A DNA stretch of 64,000 nt from Puccinellia tenuiflora (taxonomy: Eukaryota > Streptophyta > Magnoliopsida > Poales > Poaceae). Below are positions 9,400-21,285 of the stretch, in pieces (position 1 is the stretch's first letter; every line of letters begins with the position of its first letter). Under the pieces are notes generated by a model. It searched no databases, was not told the DNA's origin, and worked only from the letters and a program-made list of their open reading frames with translations. The translations under genes and the position numbers were made by a program. The DNA lies in the NCBI GenBank assembly GCA_012064385.1, contig QRDG01000400.1, forward strand, positions 145,131 through 209,130, written 5' to 3'.

Positions 9400-10600
9400 T
9401 TGTTGTTAGAATATTTCTGTTAGCGAGATTCTCGATGGATCTATATCACAGGAGAGTTTGATAAGTAAACACCGTATCCCATTCGGCATGAGCGGCATCA
9501 GGAAATCATGTCTTGCAGTGCTTCTCTCCAGCACAGGTACCTCAGTGGGCTGTAGCACATGCGATGTGGCCCAAGGCACATCAAGGCGATCAGGCTGCAT
9601 TGTTCAATCAAAGCATGTAGAACAACACAGGCGCGAGAGCGCAAAGCAGGCTCCTACACTAAGGCACGAAAAGATCATTTTAGCCTTGCAAATCATTATC
9701 AGCGCCTCCTTCAACATCAACACCGCTATATCTCAGCACAGGGCTTCCACAGTCTGCATAGCATTCTCCCTTACTTCTTGACTGTAATGTATCGGAGAAT
9801 GACAAAGTGTTGGTAAGCATGAGCGGTAGAAATACTACCGCTGCTACTAAACATTGTCTCAGATGACATAAACTGACCCCATTGGTCATACAAAAGCGTT
9901 TCAGAATCCATACACACCGAATAAAATATTTGTTTCAGAATTATTTGAAGTTAAAATTTGCGGATTCAATTTTTTTTGGAAACCGAGCTACATGTAGCTC
10001 GGCCTCCATTTTGACTTTCCGATAGAACTGCTGCTACTTCTTGCATGAACATTCGATTTGTCCCGGATGCATCTTGCCCACGAATCTTCCTCGCGTGTAC
10101 GCCTCGCCATCCACCGACGCTCCCGAGATCGACTTGGCCCCTGGTGGATTCATGCACTATCACGGCTGATGGCAATCCTGATGACGGCTGTCCCGACATG
10201 CTACATATTCCATAACAACGGATTGATGATTGATAATCCTTTTCACCTTTTGAAAACCCGGCGAAACCGACAACTATCGTCACATGCCTGATCAAACATC
10301 AACTCATCCACCCTATTATTTTAATGTTCTCATCCATCACGAACTGAGAATTGCAGCCTCCATATAGAATCCACTGCCACCGTGGATCCCCAACTCCTCG
10401 TACTTGTACTCCCAATTCTTGTATATCGTTTGTCTATTTTCTCGATTAGACTCCCAAAATGCTCGCTGGTGTTGTGCTAGGGTCGCGGCGGAGGGATCCG
10501 GAAATGGTACCATAAATGTTGGCCGGAGCCGATTAATTAGAGCCCGAGCCACTGCTTGTCTAGCGGATATATTTTTCCCCGCCCCCCATATCGGCCGGCT
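9400..10600 (-). pseudogene. Decayed copy of the unrecognised gene, member 2
   Basis: The most extended copy of the local family. On the minus strand, 10295-9966 is open for 109 codons and contains SGQPSSGLPSAVIVHES and QVDLGSVGGWRGVHARK, matching members at 4771-4900 and 17205-17340. At about 9790-9690 an acceptor-like TACATTACAG precedes an exon related to MQGMEALC, here with an in-frame stop. At 9520-9450 a frame reads HDFLMPLMPN, matching 14990-14930. The G/C-rich stretch 10470-10600 could be the 5' end. Introns, stops and missing parts make this a pseudogene. I do not recognise the product. Confidence 0.4.
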
Positions 10601-10789
10601 TTGTCCGTGGCGGGTGCCTTGTTCGGTATAGTTTTTTTATACTAAACGAATGTAGCACTTTCCAAAAATAATGAGAGATCTTGAGAAGTTGAATAATGAC
10701 ATCATGACCCATGGTCCTCCTCTAGGCGGTGGCGGCATCACGTGTTACATCCAAGGTTTTGATTCCCAAATTTAAAAAAATCATGAGAG

Positions 10790-11270
10790 TGGTCGGGATT
10801 CTCGGTTACCGCTGTTATTGAGAAATCCCGGACGGTTACCGGACAAATATTAAAAACAAATTTTGAATTCAAATTGTCTTCGAGTGTATAATTTACGTTT
10901 AAACTGAAAAGTTGCACTAACCAGACAGTTGCCAACCAGGTGTGCAGCAGTACTATGAGATCCCGAGTTCGAGTCAGACCAGGTATTTTTCCCCCATTAA
11001 TATGTCTTTTGATTGATTAGATCTGAAACAAAGCAAACACTCAAAAAAAATACTACTTTGACTGGGACTCGAACCGTAGAAATCCACGACAATACATTGC
11101 AGAGCTTCCACTACTCCGTGCCATCTAAATATAGTATAATGAGATACGGACAATTTAGCCGCATTTAGGCGTTAAATTCAAATAATTTCGGGATTTTTTG
11201 ATCGGTTAACCCTTATCCCGTGGGTGGTCGGGAAACAACTCGGTTACCAACCGGTTACCGGATTTCCCCA
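10790..11270. repeat. Unclassified repeat with GGTTACCGG motifs and tRNA-like boxes
   Basis: Both ends carry the same blocks in direct orientation (GGTCGGGA, CTCGGTTACC and GGTTACCGG). Between them are a plus-strand GAGTTCGAGTC (10967) and a minus-strand GGTTCGAGTCC (about 11075), both like the B box of tRNA genes. A complete tRNA cannot be folded by eye. It is probably a short non-autonomous element; class unknown. Confidence 0.35.
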
Positions 11271-14200
11271 CCGTCAACTGAAATAAAAAAATGTGATGTC
11301 ATTTTCATGATTATAAATCTATATGGCATAAAACACACGTTGAAATAGTGTGAGTACATACGGTTGATCTCCTTCTGGCATCAATATTTACTTTGCCGCA
11401 TGCACATGTTGGGGAACGGGGATCTACTCTTTAGAGACCTAGCTTATGTAATCCACCAACTCTGAGGGAAATATCCACCATGATATATAACCTCACTTGA
11501 CGCACCTCTAGCACCAATATCTAGCTACTTAAATGACTTGCATATACGCTCTTCGCTTTGCGTACTTGCTCACTTAATTTGTAACCTTGCTAGAACATCC
11601 TAGGACGCAACCATCTCCACTTACATTGCTCGTAGATAGTTCGCACAATCTGATCGATGCCAAATTTTGGCTGAAGTTCGCAACACTAGCGTGGGCGAGG
11701 AGACACGTGATGCTAATGGACACGGGTACCCATGTAGGAGCTCATGATTAGCTTTGGATTGAGCGGTTTCGGGAAAACATCTAGTGCATACTCATCTTCA
11801 GGTGCAAGGAGATGTACTACCGGTCTTTTCCGGTCTGGTTTCAAACCATTTCGGTCCAACCAAAAACGAACAAGCGCCAGATTCAGAGAGAACATCAACG
11901 GGATGGCATGCATGTGGTGAACCTGCCGGCCGTCCATGTCGATGACAGTGGCATTCTACCGTCTCGTAGCCACAGAACGGGAATTACGGAGACCTAGAAC
12001 AGGGAGCGACTGAGACGAAGATTCTATGGCCGAGTCCATGTTCTGTTCATATGTAGAGTTGCATTAGTGTTCGGAGTTTCAAGCCGTTCTTGCATATACA
12101 CGTCCTGCGCTGTATGGTTTGGTGCACCTAAGGCAATAAGGGGATAGGAAAGCTCGCCTAATTGGCAGAGCACCAAGTATTGATCTTGTATGTTCATTTC
12201 GTTTCATTATCTCAATAATTTTCAGGCTACGTAGTCTAGCGACCACGTTGTTCCCATGTTGTTGTAGTACAAGGAGGACGGCGCGGAGACGTTGGCGTCC
12301 CCAGCGGAGGGATGAGTTGAAGGAGCGGTGAGGTGAGAAGTGGCGGTGGCGGCGGCCAATCAAAGGCGGCTATGGAGTAGCACCGTAGGTGTACGAACAG
12401 CCGTCCTCGTCGGCTGCATGCATATAAAACCTTGAGGGCAGGCGGTTGGGAGAGAGACAGAGCTGGAGAGTAGTCCGCGGTGCGTGCGTCAGCCGTTAGG
12501 GGTCGAGGTGGTGCCCAGGTAGCTTCGAGTGATCGAGTCCCACGTTATTTTCGGAATGGTGTTTTCGAAGCATGACGCGCTACTGGGCGACACCTAGTCC
12601 AAATCTTTGTCAGGTCGAGAATACACTTTTCGGGTAAACTTCGGGCTTTACTATGGCTTGAATTTTAACTTACCCAATCCTTACGCTTACCGTAAGCCCA
12701 GTCTGGTCCAATATGATTTCCATCGCAAGCCTCTCTCAACTCACATTACATTTTTGTTGGGTATTAAACAACAAAACAGTGTTGTAGTATTTTTGTTCTA
12801 AATATGACCCCTGGACTAAACCTATTTGACCTTCTGACCCCCTCCTTAAAATTATTTGAAATCTGGTCCCCGAGGTCAGCGCCAACGAGAATCCATGGAT
12901 AAATGGTGATTGCTCCATCCACAAACCACCATAATGTCTAGCTAGACATGAACCGAACATGTTTTCTAGGGTTTCAGCATGAGGCGATTAACACTCCCCT
13001 CGGCCGCTGGCTCAGCCGCCGATGGTTCGCCTACCCTCCGCCGGCCGTTACAGTACTAGAGGGTGGGAGAACCTTGGATCAGTGTGTCATGTCCTGTAAG
13101 GTCTTCAAGTTCTTTGTCTTCGGTGAAGGCGTAGCAACGGCGATGAGAATAAAGGTCCATCATCCCATCGATTTTCTTCCCCACTGGAGCCTCGACGGGC
13201 TGGTGTTGGATTCAATCGTCGGGCACTATAGGTCTGGCGTGATAACGTTATGTCTACGGCGGCTGCATTCTGGGGTGGGGATATTGTCGCAGTATATTGT
13301 CGTCCTCAAATTCCACCTCCAATTGATGAAGCTCAGCCAGGTAGGGCCTCGTCATGGGAATTTCGAGTTTTTGTGTCTCCCATCTATGTCTAGCTGGAGT
13401 TGGGATTATATCCTAGCCCACCTCCATCGGTACTAGCTTTTCTAGTGTGACGATCTCTCGAGATCATGGCGGTCAACATTATTTTGCTCCACGTCGACGA
13501 CTTCCCGGACGTTGCTTCTACAACTTCCTAGTTTGTTTCAAGCTTTCTCCGATACAAGTTTTGCTACGCCGGAAGCCCAGAGGCGCCATAGAGCTCTGGT
13601 CACGACGCTCCATCGAGGGATGTAGAAAGATATGGTGCTGAACTTTTGAAAGATCGTGTTTTTTCGTTTTCTTATAAGGATGTCTTTGTAAGGCCTGGTT
13701 TTGCAGATAATATATGACTTTAGGCCTTTTCCGCACACAGAAAACCCACCATAATGTGGATTAGAACTTGGGAACGTAGAACGTGAGAACTTCTCAAATT
13801 CGGTCAAGTTCTTACTTAGACATAGTACCATATAATATGGAGTATTGACTATGTCTATATAATTCATTATATGGTAACAATGTGCATGAAACGAATATGC
13901 ATACATGTACAACTATAATTAATTAAATGTAGATTGACAGCTTATTACTTGCACCATTTAGCACATCTATAAAACTCGAAGTCCACGTGGATTCAACGTA
14001 GCGATGTTTTTTTATCTTGAGTCGATAGTTATCAGTTATTTCTATTACCTAGTTGTTTTATATTGAGTCGATATATGTATCATATTTAACTGTCAATTTT
14101 ATTCAATTACCTTGAGAGATGGAAAAATCGTACATGTCGGCTAAAAATATGTCAATGATCAAGTGATGTTTTGTAGATTTGAGTTTAAGAAAAAGTGTCA

Positions 14201-14435
14201 AAGAAAATTGGTTTGGTGTTTTTCATTTGGGAGCCACTAGGGATCGGTGGCTGATCCCTTAGTATCCATCGAACTGTTTCCCACCACACGATTGGTCTTT
14301 TCTAGAGCATTTGATCTACGTAGGCCTAGGTAAGCTAATTAGTTTCTAGTTAATTATGAAATGGTAAGCTTCAGCTAAGTAAAAAATATATATAACTTGG
14401 TTTTTCATCTAACTGCATTTAACAAACTAAACAGA

Positions 14436-14437
<2 letters not shown>
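11271..14437. other. Gene-poor interval
   Basis: I see no recognisable gene or element with defined ends. The longest open frame (12948-13436, plus strand, 162 codons) has no recognisable domain. Its G/C-rich start, followed by a tail with TTGTAAGGCCTGG and AATAATATATGACTT, looks more like an old retroposon than a host gene. Confidence 0.4.

Positions 14438-14489
<52 letters not shown>
14438..14489. repeat. (GA)n microsatellite
   Basis: About 26 uninterrupted GA units. Confidence 0.95.
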
Positions 14490-14490
<1 letters not shown>

Positions 14491-14861
14491 CACAAACTCT
14501 AAGCAAACACAACTTTGAACTGAAAATATTAAAGAATAATCTTGAAAGCGTGAACGTGAAATACAACCGATCTTCATTGTTAGCTTTGTCCCGAAGCGAT
14601 CTTCGAAACTTTAAGGCAAGGAGCTCATTAATGAGATAAATACTTTGATGTAGCTAGTACTGGTAGTAGTTCCCAGTTTGGTGGTAGCTCTACTTGGGCA
14701 CGTTCTGTGCAGATGCATGGTCGGTTCGTAGCCTTATAAAAGGGCATGTACAAGTCCATGTAAGACTAACCATATAGCTGTTCTCTAATCTATCTGCCAT
14801 GCTCTATTCCACTCCTAGAAAAGCAAGGTAGAACATATAGCGAACAAATCCTTGCTGGCTC

Positions 14862-15071
14862 ATGTACGAGTTGTTTGATCTTTTTGTAGCTAGATTGTCG
14901 ATGGAGTTGGATCCCAAAGAGGGATCAATAAGGAAGCACCGCATTTCATTCGGCATGAGGGGCATTAGGAAATCATGTCTCTGCCATCAGGCAATGACCA
15001 AGGCCACGGAGAAGCTGACTATGGGAAGGCGGGCTGTTGTTATATCGAGTGTGGCCAGTGAGACCGTGTAA
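14862..15071 (-). pseudogene. Fragment of the unrecognised gene, member 4
   Basis: 14925-14990 matches 9450-9520, both reading HDFLMPLMPN on the minus strand. The plus strand is also open for 69 codons (14862-15071) and shares KHRISFGM and GIRKSCL with 9458 onward, so strand is not settled by this piece alone. The other members favour minus. Either way it is an isolated fragment. Confidence 0.3.
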
Positions 15072-15289
15072 GAGCATCTCTAGCAGAGATTGAGAAACGC
15101 GAAACTGAAAACACGGTTTTCAGTTCGTGTTTTGGAGTGTTTGCGCGTCGAAATAGTTCGGCGCAGAGCAGAGACCGAAAATGAAACTGAAAATTTCAAT
15201 ATTTTTTTCATTGCCGTGAACAAACGGTTTACATCCAAAATACGCCGTTAGTGATCACCGGAGATGCAAAAGAGACTAGCCTAAACCTA

Positions 15290-15322
15290 CGCTAGCCCTA
15301 ACCCTAGCCCTAACCCTACCCT
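15290..15322 (+). repeat. Degenerate telomere-like CCCTAA repeats
   Basis: Four to five units of CCCTAA/CCCTAG/CCCTAC end eight bases before the breakpoint of the duplicated block at 15330. The plant telomere unit is CCCTAAA, so these are imperfect. They could be an interstitial telomeric scar or a telo-box cluster. Confidence 0.6.
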
Positions 15323-15329
15323 TGGGCGG

Positions 15330-16372
15330 CGCTGTTTGTAAGTGAACTTTGACTTTATAGCCATTTTGCAACAGCTAGCAGGAATCTTGCCATTCATCAG
15401 ACACTCGTCAAAGGAATGATTGACGGTGACGGCCACCGCTAACATCTGTCGGTATGTGCGTGAGTTGTTCCTAGTTGCAGGGCGTGGAAGTTTAGAGCCG
15501 ATCTAGATACAGTTCACAGAGTTGGAAGGGGAGGATATGCCGCTTCATACGACTGCTTGTGTGGGCAGTGGTGACACAGAGTCGAACTGAACTTCACATG
15601 ATGAGTAAACTAAACCTGAGCCTAGCACCGAACTGAACTTCTCAGAAGCAGTACACCACCATAGCAGCCACAGTTTGTGCGTGGCGGGCCGGCTCTCCCG
15701 AAGACGACGGCGCAAGAGCACGGCGACGGGGCCGGAGGATCTACCGGCCGCCGGCGGCGCTCGATCTACAGGGGAGGACGGCGGAGGAGATCCGGGTCTC
15801 CGGGGAGGTCGCCTGCTGGTAGGAGGTACGGACGGCCGCGCGTGGAGGTCTCAAGTCGCGCCCACCGGAGTCCACTCTGTGCGGCGGAAGGGCCCGATGC
15901 TGGAGGTGAAGCCCTCCCAGGGCGGCGCGGAGGAGGTCGGGTCCCTCCGGTGGCGATCTACAGAGGTCGGGTCAGCCGGGCGACGCGCTGCTCAGGTCAG
16001 GACGGCGCGGAGGAGGTAGGGGCCCTCCAGGGCATTGCACGGCGGAGCTCGGGGGCCCTCCCGAGCCAAGCGCCTGGGTTCCCGCTGGAGGGGGAGGGGA
16101 CGACAGTCGGTGGAGGTGAACCGCGCGTGCTCGCGGTGGCACGCCGGCTGGGGTGGGGTGGGGCGGGACGGTGGCCGGTGGCCATGTACTGGTGGGGAGT
16201 TGGGCATCGGGAGGGCAGCAGGTTAGCGGGGGTTGTAGAGGAAGAAGGTGGGCCGGGTCGGGGGTGGGGTGGTTGACCGGTTCGGTTTTAGTTTGTTTCT
16301 TAACGTGGGGTGCCAGGGTTCTAGAATAGCTATTCTAGAACCTCTTAAGGGTGGTTCTAGAATAGTCCTGCT
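15330..16372 (+). mobile_element. TA-microsatellite-flanked element, copy C (5'-truncated)
   Basis: The right half of the element seen at 2239-3960, including the 26 bp palindrome at 16317-16342 and the GTCCTGC end. The left half is missing at the duplication breakpoint. The G/C-rich open frames (15675-16276) are the same compositional frames as in copy B. Confidence 0.65.
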
Positions 16373-16385
16373 CTCTCTCTCTCTC

Positions 16386-16448
<63 letters not shown>
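16370..16448. repeat. (CT)n(TA)n compound microsatellite
   Basis: The counterpart of 3957-4017, expanded by about 18 bases of CT and TA. Confidence 0.9.
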
Positions 16449-16454
<6 letters not shown>

Positions 16455-16815
16455 TATTCAGCACCCAGGGTGCTGAAAAGTTATTTTGCACCCAACATAA
16501 TATTACGTTATTATATTTAGAAATTTATGTTTTATATACAAATAATTATATTCATATTGACCACAACAACAAAAAATCGACATAAAAATAGGTTTTTCCG
16601 GTCATTATAGTGTAAAAAACACCAAAAATACGTAATTTACGTTATATTTTTTTACGCCACGTAAACAAAAGTTCTTACGTCATGTCTATATTTTTTTATT
16701 TTCTTCTAGACTGTCAAGGAAAGACAAAATTTACGTGACGTAAAAATCTTATATGGTTTGAGAGAAACAGGGTGGGTGTAGAATAACTATTCTGCACCCT
16801 GGGTGTCAAATAGCG

Positions 16816-16822
<7 letters not shown>
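16449..16822 (+). mobile_element. TA-microsatellite MITE (copy M-C)
   Basis: The duplicate of the MITE at 4018-4390, with the same palindromic ends, followed by (TA)n at 16823-16875. Confidence 0.75.
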
Positions 16823-16879
<57 letters not shown>

Positions 16880-16884
16880 ATATA

Positions 16885-16973
16885 CTCTTTCCGTCCGAAA
16901 AAGGATGTCATTTAGTGTCTAGATACATTCAACTTTAGACAAAGAAATGACATCCTTTTTGGGACGGAGGTAG
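16885..16973. mobile_element. Stowaway-like MITE (duplicate)
   Basis: The counterpart of 4454-4541, with the same TIRs and two single-base insertions. Confidence 0.8.
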
Positions 16974-16981
16974 TAGATAGA

Positions 16982-17348
16982 TTAAGAGAAGATTATCAGT
17001 GCCTCATTCAACATCAGCTGCACATCACAGCACAATGCTTCCATACCCTGCATATCTGTATGCGAGAATGTCAAAGTGTTGGTAAGCATGCACTGATGCA
17101 CGGCAGAAATACTACCACTGCTACCAATCATTGTCTCGGACGACAAAAACTGAAGCCTTTTGTAATAAAAAAGCCTTTCAGAAATAAAAAAACTGGAGCT
17201 CACTCATCTTCCTCGCGTGCATGCCTCGCCATCCACCGAGGCTCCCGAGATCGACTTGATCATTGTTGGATTCATGCCCTATCACGGTTGATGGCAATCC
17301 TGATGACGGCTGTCCAGACAGGCCACATTATTTCACACCAATGGACTT
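16982..17348 (-). pseudogene. Fragment of the unrecognised gene, member 1 duplicate
   Basis: The near-identical duplicate of 4549-4915 with the same two exon-like stretches on the minus strand. Two or three substitutions distinguish them, for example in the stretch corresponding to CDVPLML. Confidence 0.4.
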
Positions 17349-18097
17349 GATTGAGCTTCTAGTCTTTGTACTAGTTCCGGCTGGGATAGCTAGCTGGCAA
17401 GTTAGAATTGCTTAGCCGTATGGGACCTAAGACTAGGAGATCATGACGAATCAGTTAGCCTGTTTAGAAAAGTTTGGTGTGAGTTGTGATAGGTGCAGGA
17501 TCAAAGTTGAGTCTGTGTCGAGTTAGCACAGCTTGGTCATGCGTGTATATAAGCACCCAAGTCGCTGTGTTTTGTAATATTGAGAGAAATCTTTACATAC
17601 ATACATACATATATATATATTATATATATATAAAGAGTTGCTTCTACCAAATTTTTCGTCCAACTTTTATATTATCCTTATTTTTCAAACATAATTACAA
17701 ACACTGCCACCGCTTTAGTCAAAACCGGTTCACAACAATACGAAACGTTTTTTTCTTCGCGTGTGCGTTGCATCTAGGATTTGGGTCCGGATAGAAGGCC
17801 GCGGGTACTAAATCGATGGATGACGCTTCATTGGGGTTCTACTCCTCTTCGCAGGTGCTGCTGGTGCGCAAGGCAGATGATCCACGCGCCCATGCCCAGC
17901 CCCCGGTTCCACGCCGCCGGAAGGTGCATGCGCGTCTCCCCGTTCTCCCGCCGCCTGAAGGTGCCCGTGGTCTTACCGTCGCACTTGGCCAGGAGCAGGC
18001 TGCTCGTTGTAGGAGGCCGCCATAGCCCCTATCTACAGGTCGGGCGACGGGTTCCCGGCCGCTGGCCGGTGTCCGTCGTCTTGCCCCTGCGCCTTGC

Positions 18098-19933
18098 ACT
18101 CCGCTGCTGGGTGTATGGAAAGCGAGGTCTGTTTTCCACGACTTGCCGTACTGGAAGGTCCTCAAGACGCCACATAGCCTCGATATGATGCACATTACGA
18201 AGAATGTCACCGAGAGTCTGCTTGGCACTCTTTCCAACATGCCGGAAAAGACCAAGGATGGGACGAAAGCAAGATACGATCTGAAATGCCTTGGTGTCAG
18301 GAAAGATCTTCAGGCCCCCGATAGTGATGACGACGATGGTGATGATGATCAGATTGAAGGGACTCAAGGTCACCGCAAAAGGCTAAAGAGGAACACGGTG
18401 GTGCTTCCCGCTACATGCTTCACTATGAGTCTGGAGGAGCTCGAGCAGTTTTACAGGTGTCTTGTAGGAGTCAAATTTCCTCATGGTTACGCGGGGAAGA
18501 TAAGCAGATATATGGACGCAACGAAGAAGAGGTTTACCGGGATGAAGTCTCACGATTGTCACGTGCTGATGACGCAGATACTTCCCGTTGCGATTCGAGG
18601 GATAATGGACGAGCATGTCCGTGATACGCTGCTTGCTCTTTGCAACTTTTTCGACGTCATCAACAGGAAGACGATCGGCGTGAGGCAGCTCGACCGGCTA
18701 CAGGAAGAGATCGTGCTGATACTATGCGAGCTCGAGATTTACTTTCCGCCCTCATTCTTCGATATCTGCGTGCATCTCCTTCTGCATGTCGTTGATGACA
18801 TCAGGCAGCTCGGGCCAACGTTCATGCACTATATGATGCCATTCGAAAGGATGAACGGTGTCATGAAAGGATACGTCCGCAACAGGTCCCATCCAGACGC
18901 AAGCATAGCCAAGGGCTTTCTAACCTACGAGTGCATCTCCTTCTGCCAGAATTATCTAAGCACCGAGAACCAGGATGTTGGTCTGCCCACGAGGAAACAC
19001 TTCGGCAGGCTCAATGGATATGGTCACCGAGAGGGCAGCAGCACAACCTTTGTCAGCATGCAGGGTCAAAAGGACGACTTTGACAGGCTCACCGGGTCGC
19101 GCTACAACACTTACAGTTGATCGAAACTTGGGTGGAACAGCACAAATGCTTACTCGAGCAACATTACATCAAACTGGGCCGACCGAGGAAGAAGGGAGAC
19201 GTAACCAGAGCGCACAACTCTACCTTCACGCGTTGGTTCAAGCAAAAGCAACTGGAGCTAGCAAAGAAGAAAGCACCATCTACGGAAGATGAAAGACTCA
19301 TATTCTCCTTATCACTGGGTCCATCGCACAACGTAAAGACCTATCAGGCGTACGACATCAACGGCTACAGATTCTACACCGAGGAAAGGACAACAAGTCA
19401 GAATATCAAAACTCAGGAGTAACTATGCTATCCTACGGCGATGAGGAGGCTACTGTCAAGGAAAGATACTTCGGAAGGATTGAGGACATATGGGAGCTCA
19501 ACTACTGTGGAGAGTTGGTGCCAATGTTCCGTGTAAGATGGGCCAAGGACGTCGTCAAAGAAGGCCGGTATTTCACCACCATGGTAATACCCGATGCCAA
19601 ATCGAAGAACGCCTCCGCGAAAAATGAGCCATGGGTACTCGCTAGCCAAGTCGAGCAATGCTTTTTCATTACCGACCCGTCAAAGCCTAGCCGTGTTGTC
19701 GTGAGGAGGGCAAGAGGAGCATCATCGGAATGGAAGGAGGCGCCACCGAGCAAGACTTGGACAACGAGCCAAAGATCGAGGAGGAATTCGACAAGTTCTT
19801 CGACATGCCTACTAGTAGTACACAAAGAAGGAAGACCTCCCTACCTACCAAAGGTTGTCCGTTCACGCGAAGAAATCTCAAGGTCACCGGCCCTAAAGTT
19901 TCAACCGCGAAGAAGGGAAAGAAGAGAATCTAG
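18098..19933 (+). pseudogene. CACTA TNP2-type transposase, C-terminal remnant
   Basis: The frame is open from 18098 and reads the end of a TNP2 transposase domain (LPYWKVLKTPHSLDMMHITK, then NVTESLLGTL). A region matching DUF4218 follows (about 18600-18930; PSFFDICVHLLLHVVDDI, MMPFERMNGVMKG), and then a DUF4216 region (about 19455-19700; YFGRIEDIWELNY, FRVRW). The DDE catalytic core upstream is gone. At least three frameshifts break the rest, near 19085, 19385 and 19710, so it cannot make an active transposase. The acidic tail continues in another frame to a stop at 19933. In intact elements this protein cuts at the CACTA ends. Domain names are from family knowledge. Confidence 0.85.
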
Positions 19934-20040
19934 CTCGCGGAACCAATGCAAAACTCAAATCCAACTATAACAGACATTGTATTTTGTAACCAAACTTAAC
20001 CAACAAAATTTCAAAGGAAAAAAAAGAAAAAGAGACAATG

Positions 20041-20156
20041 AATATGTGTGAGACAATATGCAAGCATAAGAGACATTGTGTGTATTTTGTAACCAATGAA
20101 TATGTGTGAGACAATATGCAAGCATAAGAGACATTGTGTGTATTTTGTAACCAATG
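20041..20156 (+). repeat. 58 bp tandem duplication
   Basis: Two copies of a unit beginning AATATGTGTGAGACAATATG start at 20041 and 20099, immediately downstream of the transposase remnant. Confidence 0.9.
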
Positions 20157-20243
20157 AATATGTGTGTGTGTATTTTAACCAAAAATATTTTCAAAGAAAA
20201 AAGGATACAGCACAGTACAGTTTCTGTCAAGATACAGCACTGT

Positions 20244-20520
20244 TTAGGCGTTGTAATTCTGTGGCGCACCGCTGGTGGGGTGCGCCACAGAATCTCACAT
20301 TTCTGTGGCGCACCTCCCAGGGCATGCGCCACAGAAATGTAAGAGTCTGTGGCGCACCCCGCCCGCGGTGCGCCACAGAAATCTGGAGCCGCCANNNNNN
20401 NNNNNNNNNNNNNNNNNNNNNNNNNNNNNNNNNNNNNNNNNNNNNNNNNNNNNNNNNNTGCGCCACAGAATCACAAATTTTTGTGGCGCATCCCCCCGTA
20501 GGTGCGCCACAGAATTATGT
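20244..20520. repeat. Internal cluster of CACTA subterminal repeats
   Basis: Inverted units CTGTGGCGCA/TGCGCCACAG recur at least eight times on either side of the N gap. Such units normally lie only next to transposon ends, where the TNPA protein binds. Their position between the two genes suggests an element boundary inside the gap or a promoter-proximal array for the second gene. Confidence 0.8.
20395..20458. other. Assembly gap (64 N)
   Basis: Unresolved bases lie inside the subterminal repeat cluster. The true length is unknown and the flanks may come from different copies. A single further N is at 21474. Confidence 1.
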
Positions 20521-21285
20521 GGCTACCACTTACATGTGGGTCCGCCAACGCTGCCTCTTCATCGTTCCAAATTTTCCTAAGTTCGCGCGCGCGCAACTCC
20601 CCGTCGCCCTCGACGCCGCCGCAACTCCCCGTCGCCGGCGACCTCGATCCCCTGCGCCCCGGCCGCCCCCGCCCAAGCCGCGCCCCCACCCGAGCCGCGC
20701 CGCCGCCCACCACGCGGCCGTGCTCGACCGCGCCGCCGCCCGAGCCGTGCCCCGGCCAGCCCCTACCCCTCCCCTTCCCTCCCCTCCACAACACCGCCGT
20801 CACCTCCCCTCCCCTCGCCGTCGAGCCGCCCTGGGCCAGGCACGAGCCACCGACGACCTCAACTCGCCATCCTCGCCGAGGTACTGCCCCTCTCTCCCTC
20901 CCCTCCCTCTCCTGCCATGGTTGCACACTAGGTGCTTGATGAAATGTGCATGGTTGCCCCTCTCTCCCTCCCCTCCCTCTCCTGCCATGGTTGCCCCTCT
21001 CTCCCTCCTGTCATTGCTAGTGCTAGTGCTAGTGCTAGTAATTGCTTGCTGCAAGCAAGCACACTAGTTGATTAAAAATTAAACATAATTCGAAGCACAC
21101 TTTGGATTGGGAATCTGGGATTAGCCAAAGGGCTTGGTTGGTTGGTTTCCTGTTAGTTAGTCTGGATGATGAGACCGGACCCTCCTCCTGTTAGCTAGCT
21201 ACCACATTGGTTTTGGGCCAACTGCTCCATTGCTGCATGATCGTCTCCATGTAACTAGATTTGGCAAGTAGATGGCATGCTTGGT

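Larger units (their letters stand above)
15330..18097. repeat. Segmental duplication, copy 2 (partner 2920-5665)
   Basis: 2768 bp nearly identical to copy 1. It starts in the middle of the microsatellite-flanked element, so it is the derived copy. It ends by joining directly, without a transposon end, to the coding region of a CACTA transposase at 18098. That join makes this a rearrangement, or an assembly join, rather than a simple transposition. Confidence 0.92.

Noticed and set aside
11040..11110. tRNA gene on the minus strand
   Set aside because: GGTTCGAGTCC resembles a B box, but a cloverleaf with a plausible acceptor stem and anticodon could not be drawn.
12948..13436. 162-codon open frame as a host gene
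   Set aside because: No recognisable domain and no promoter or splice support; the surroundings look like an old retroposon.
15290..15322. True telomere or chromosome end
   Set aside because: Only a few degenerate units, without the CCCTAAA heptamer, and embedded in other sequence.
18143..19970. Functional transposase
   Set aside because: The catalytic core is absent and at least three frameshifts separate the DUF4218 and DUF4216 regions.
20244..20520. Regular CTGTGGCGCA/TGCGCCACAG units resembling a CRISPR array
   Set aside because: The units are short, inverted as well as direct, irregularly spaced and lie in a plant transposon. They are CACTA subterminal repeats.
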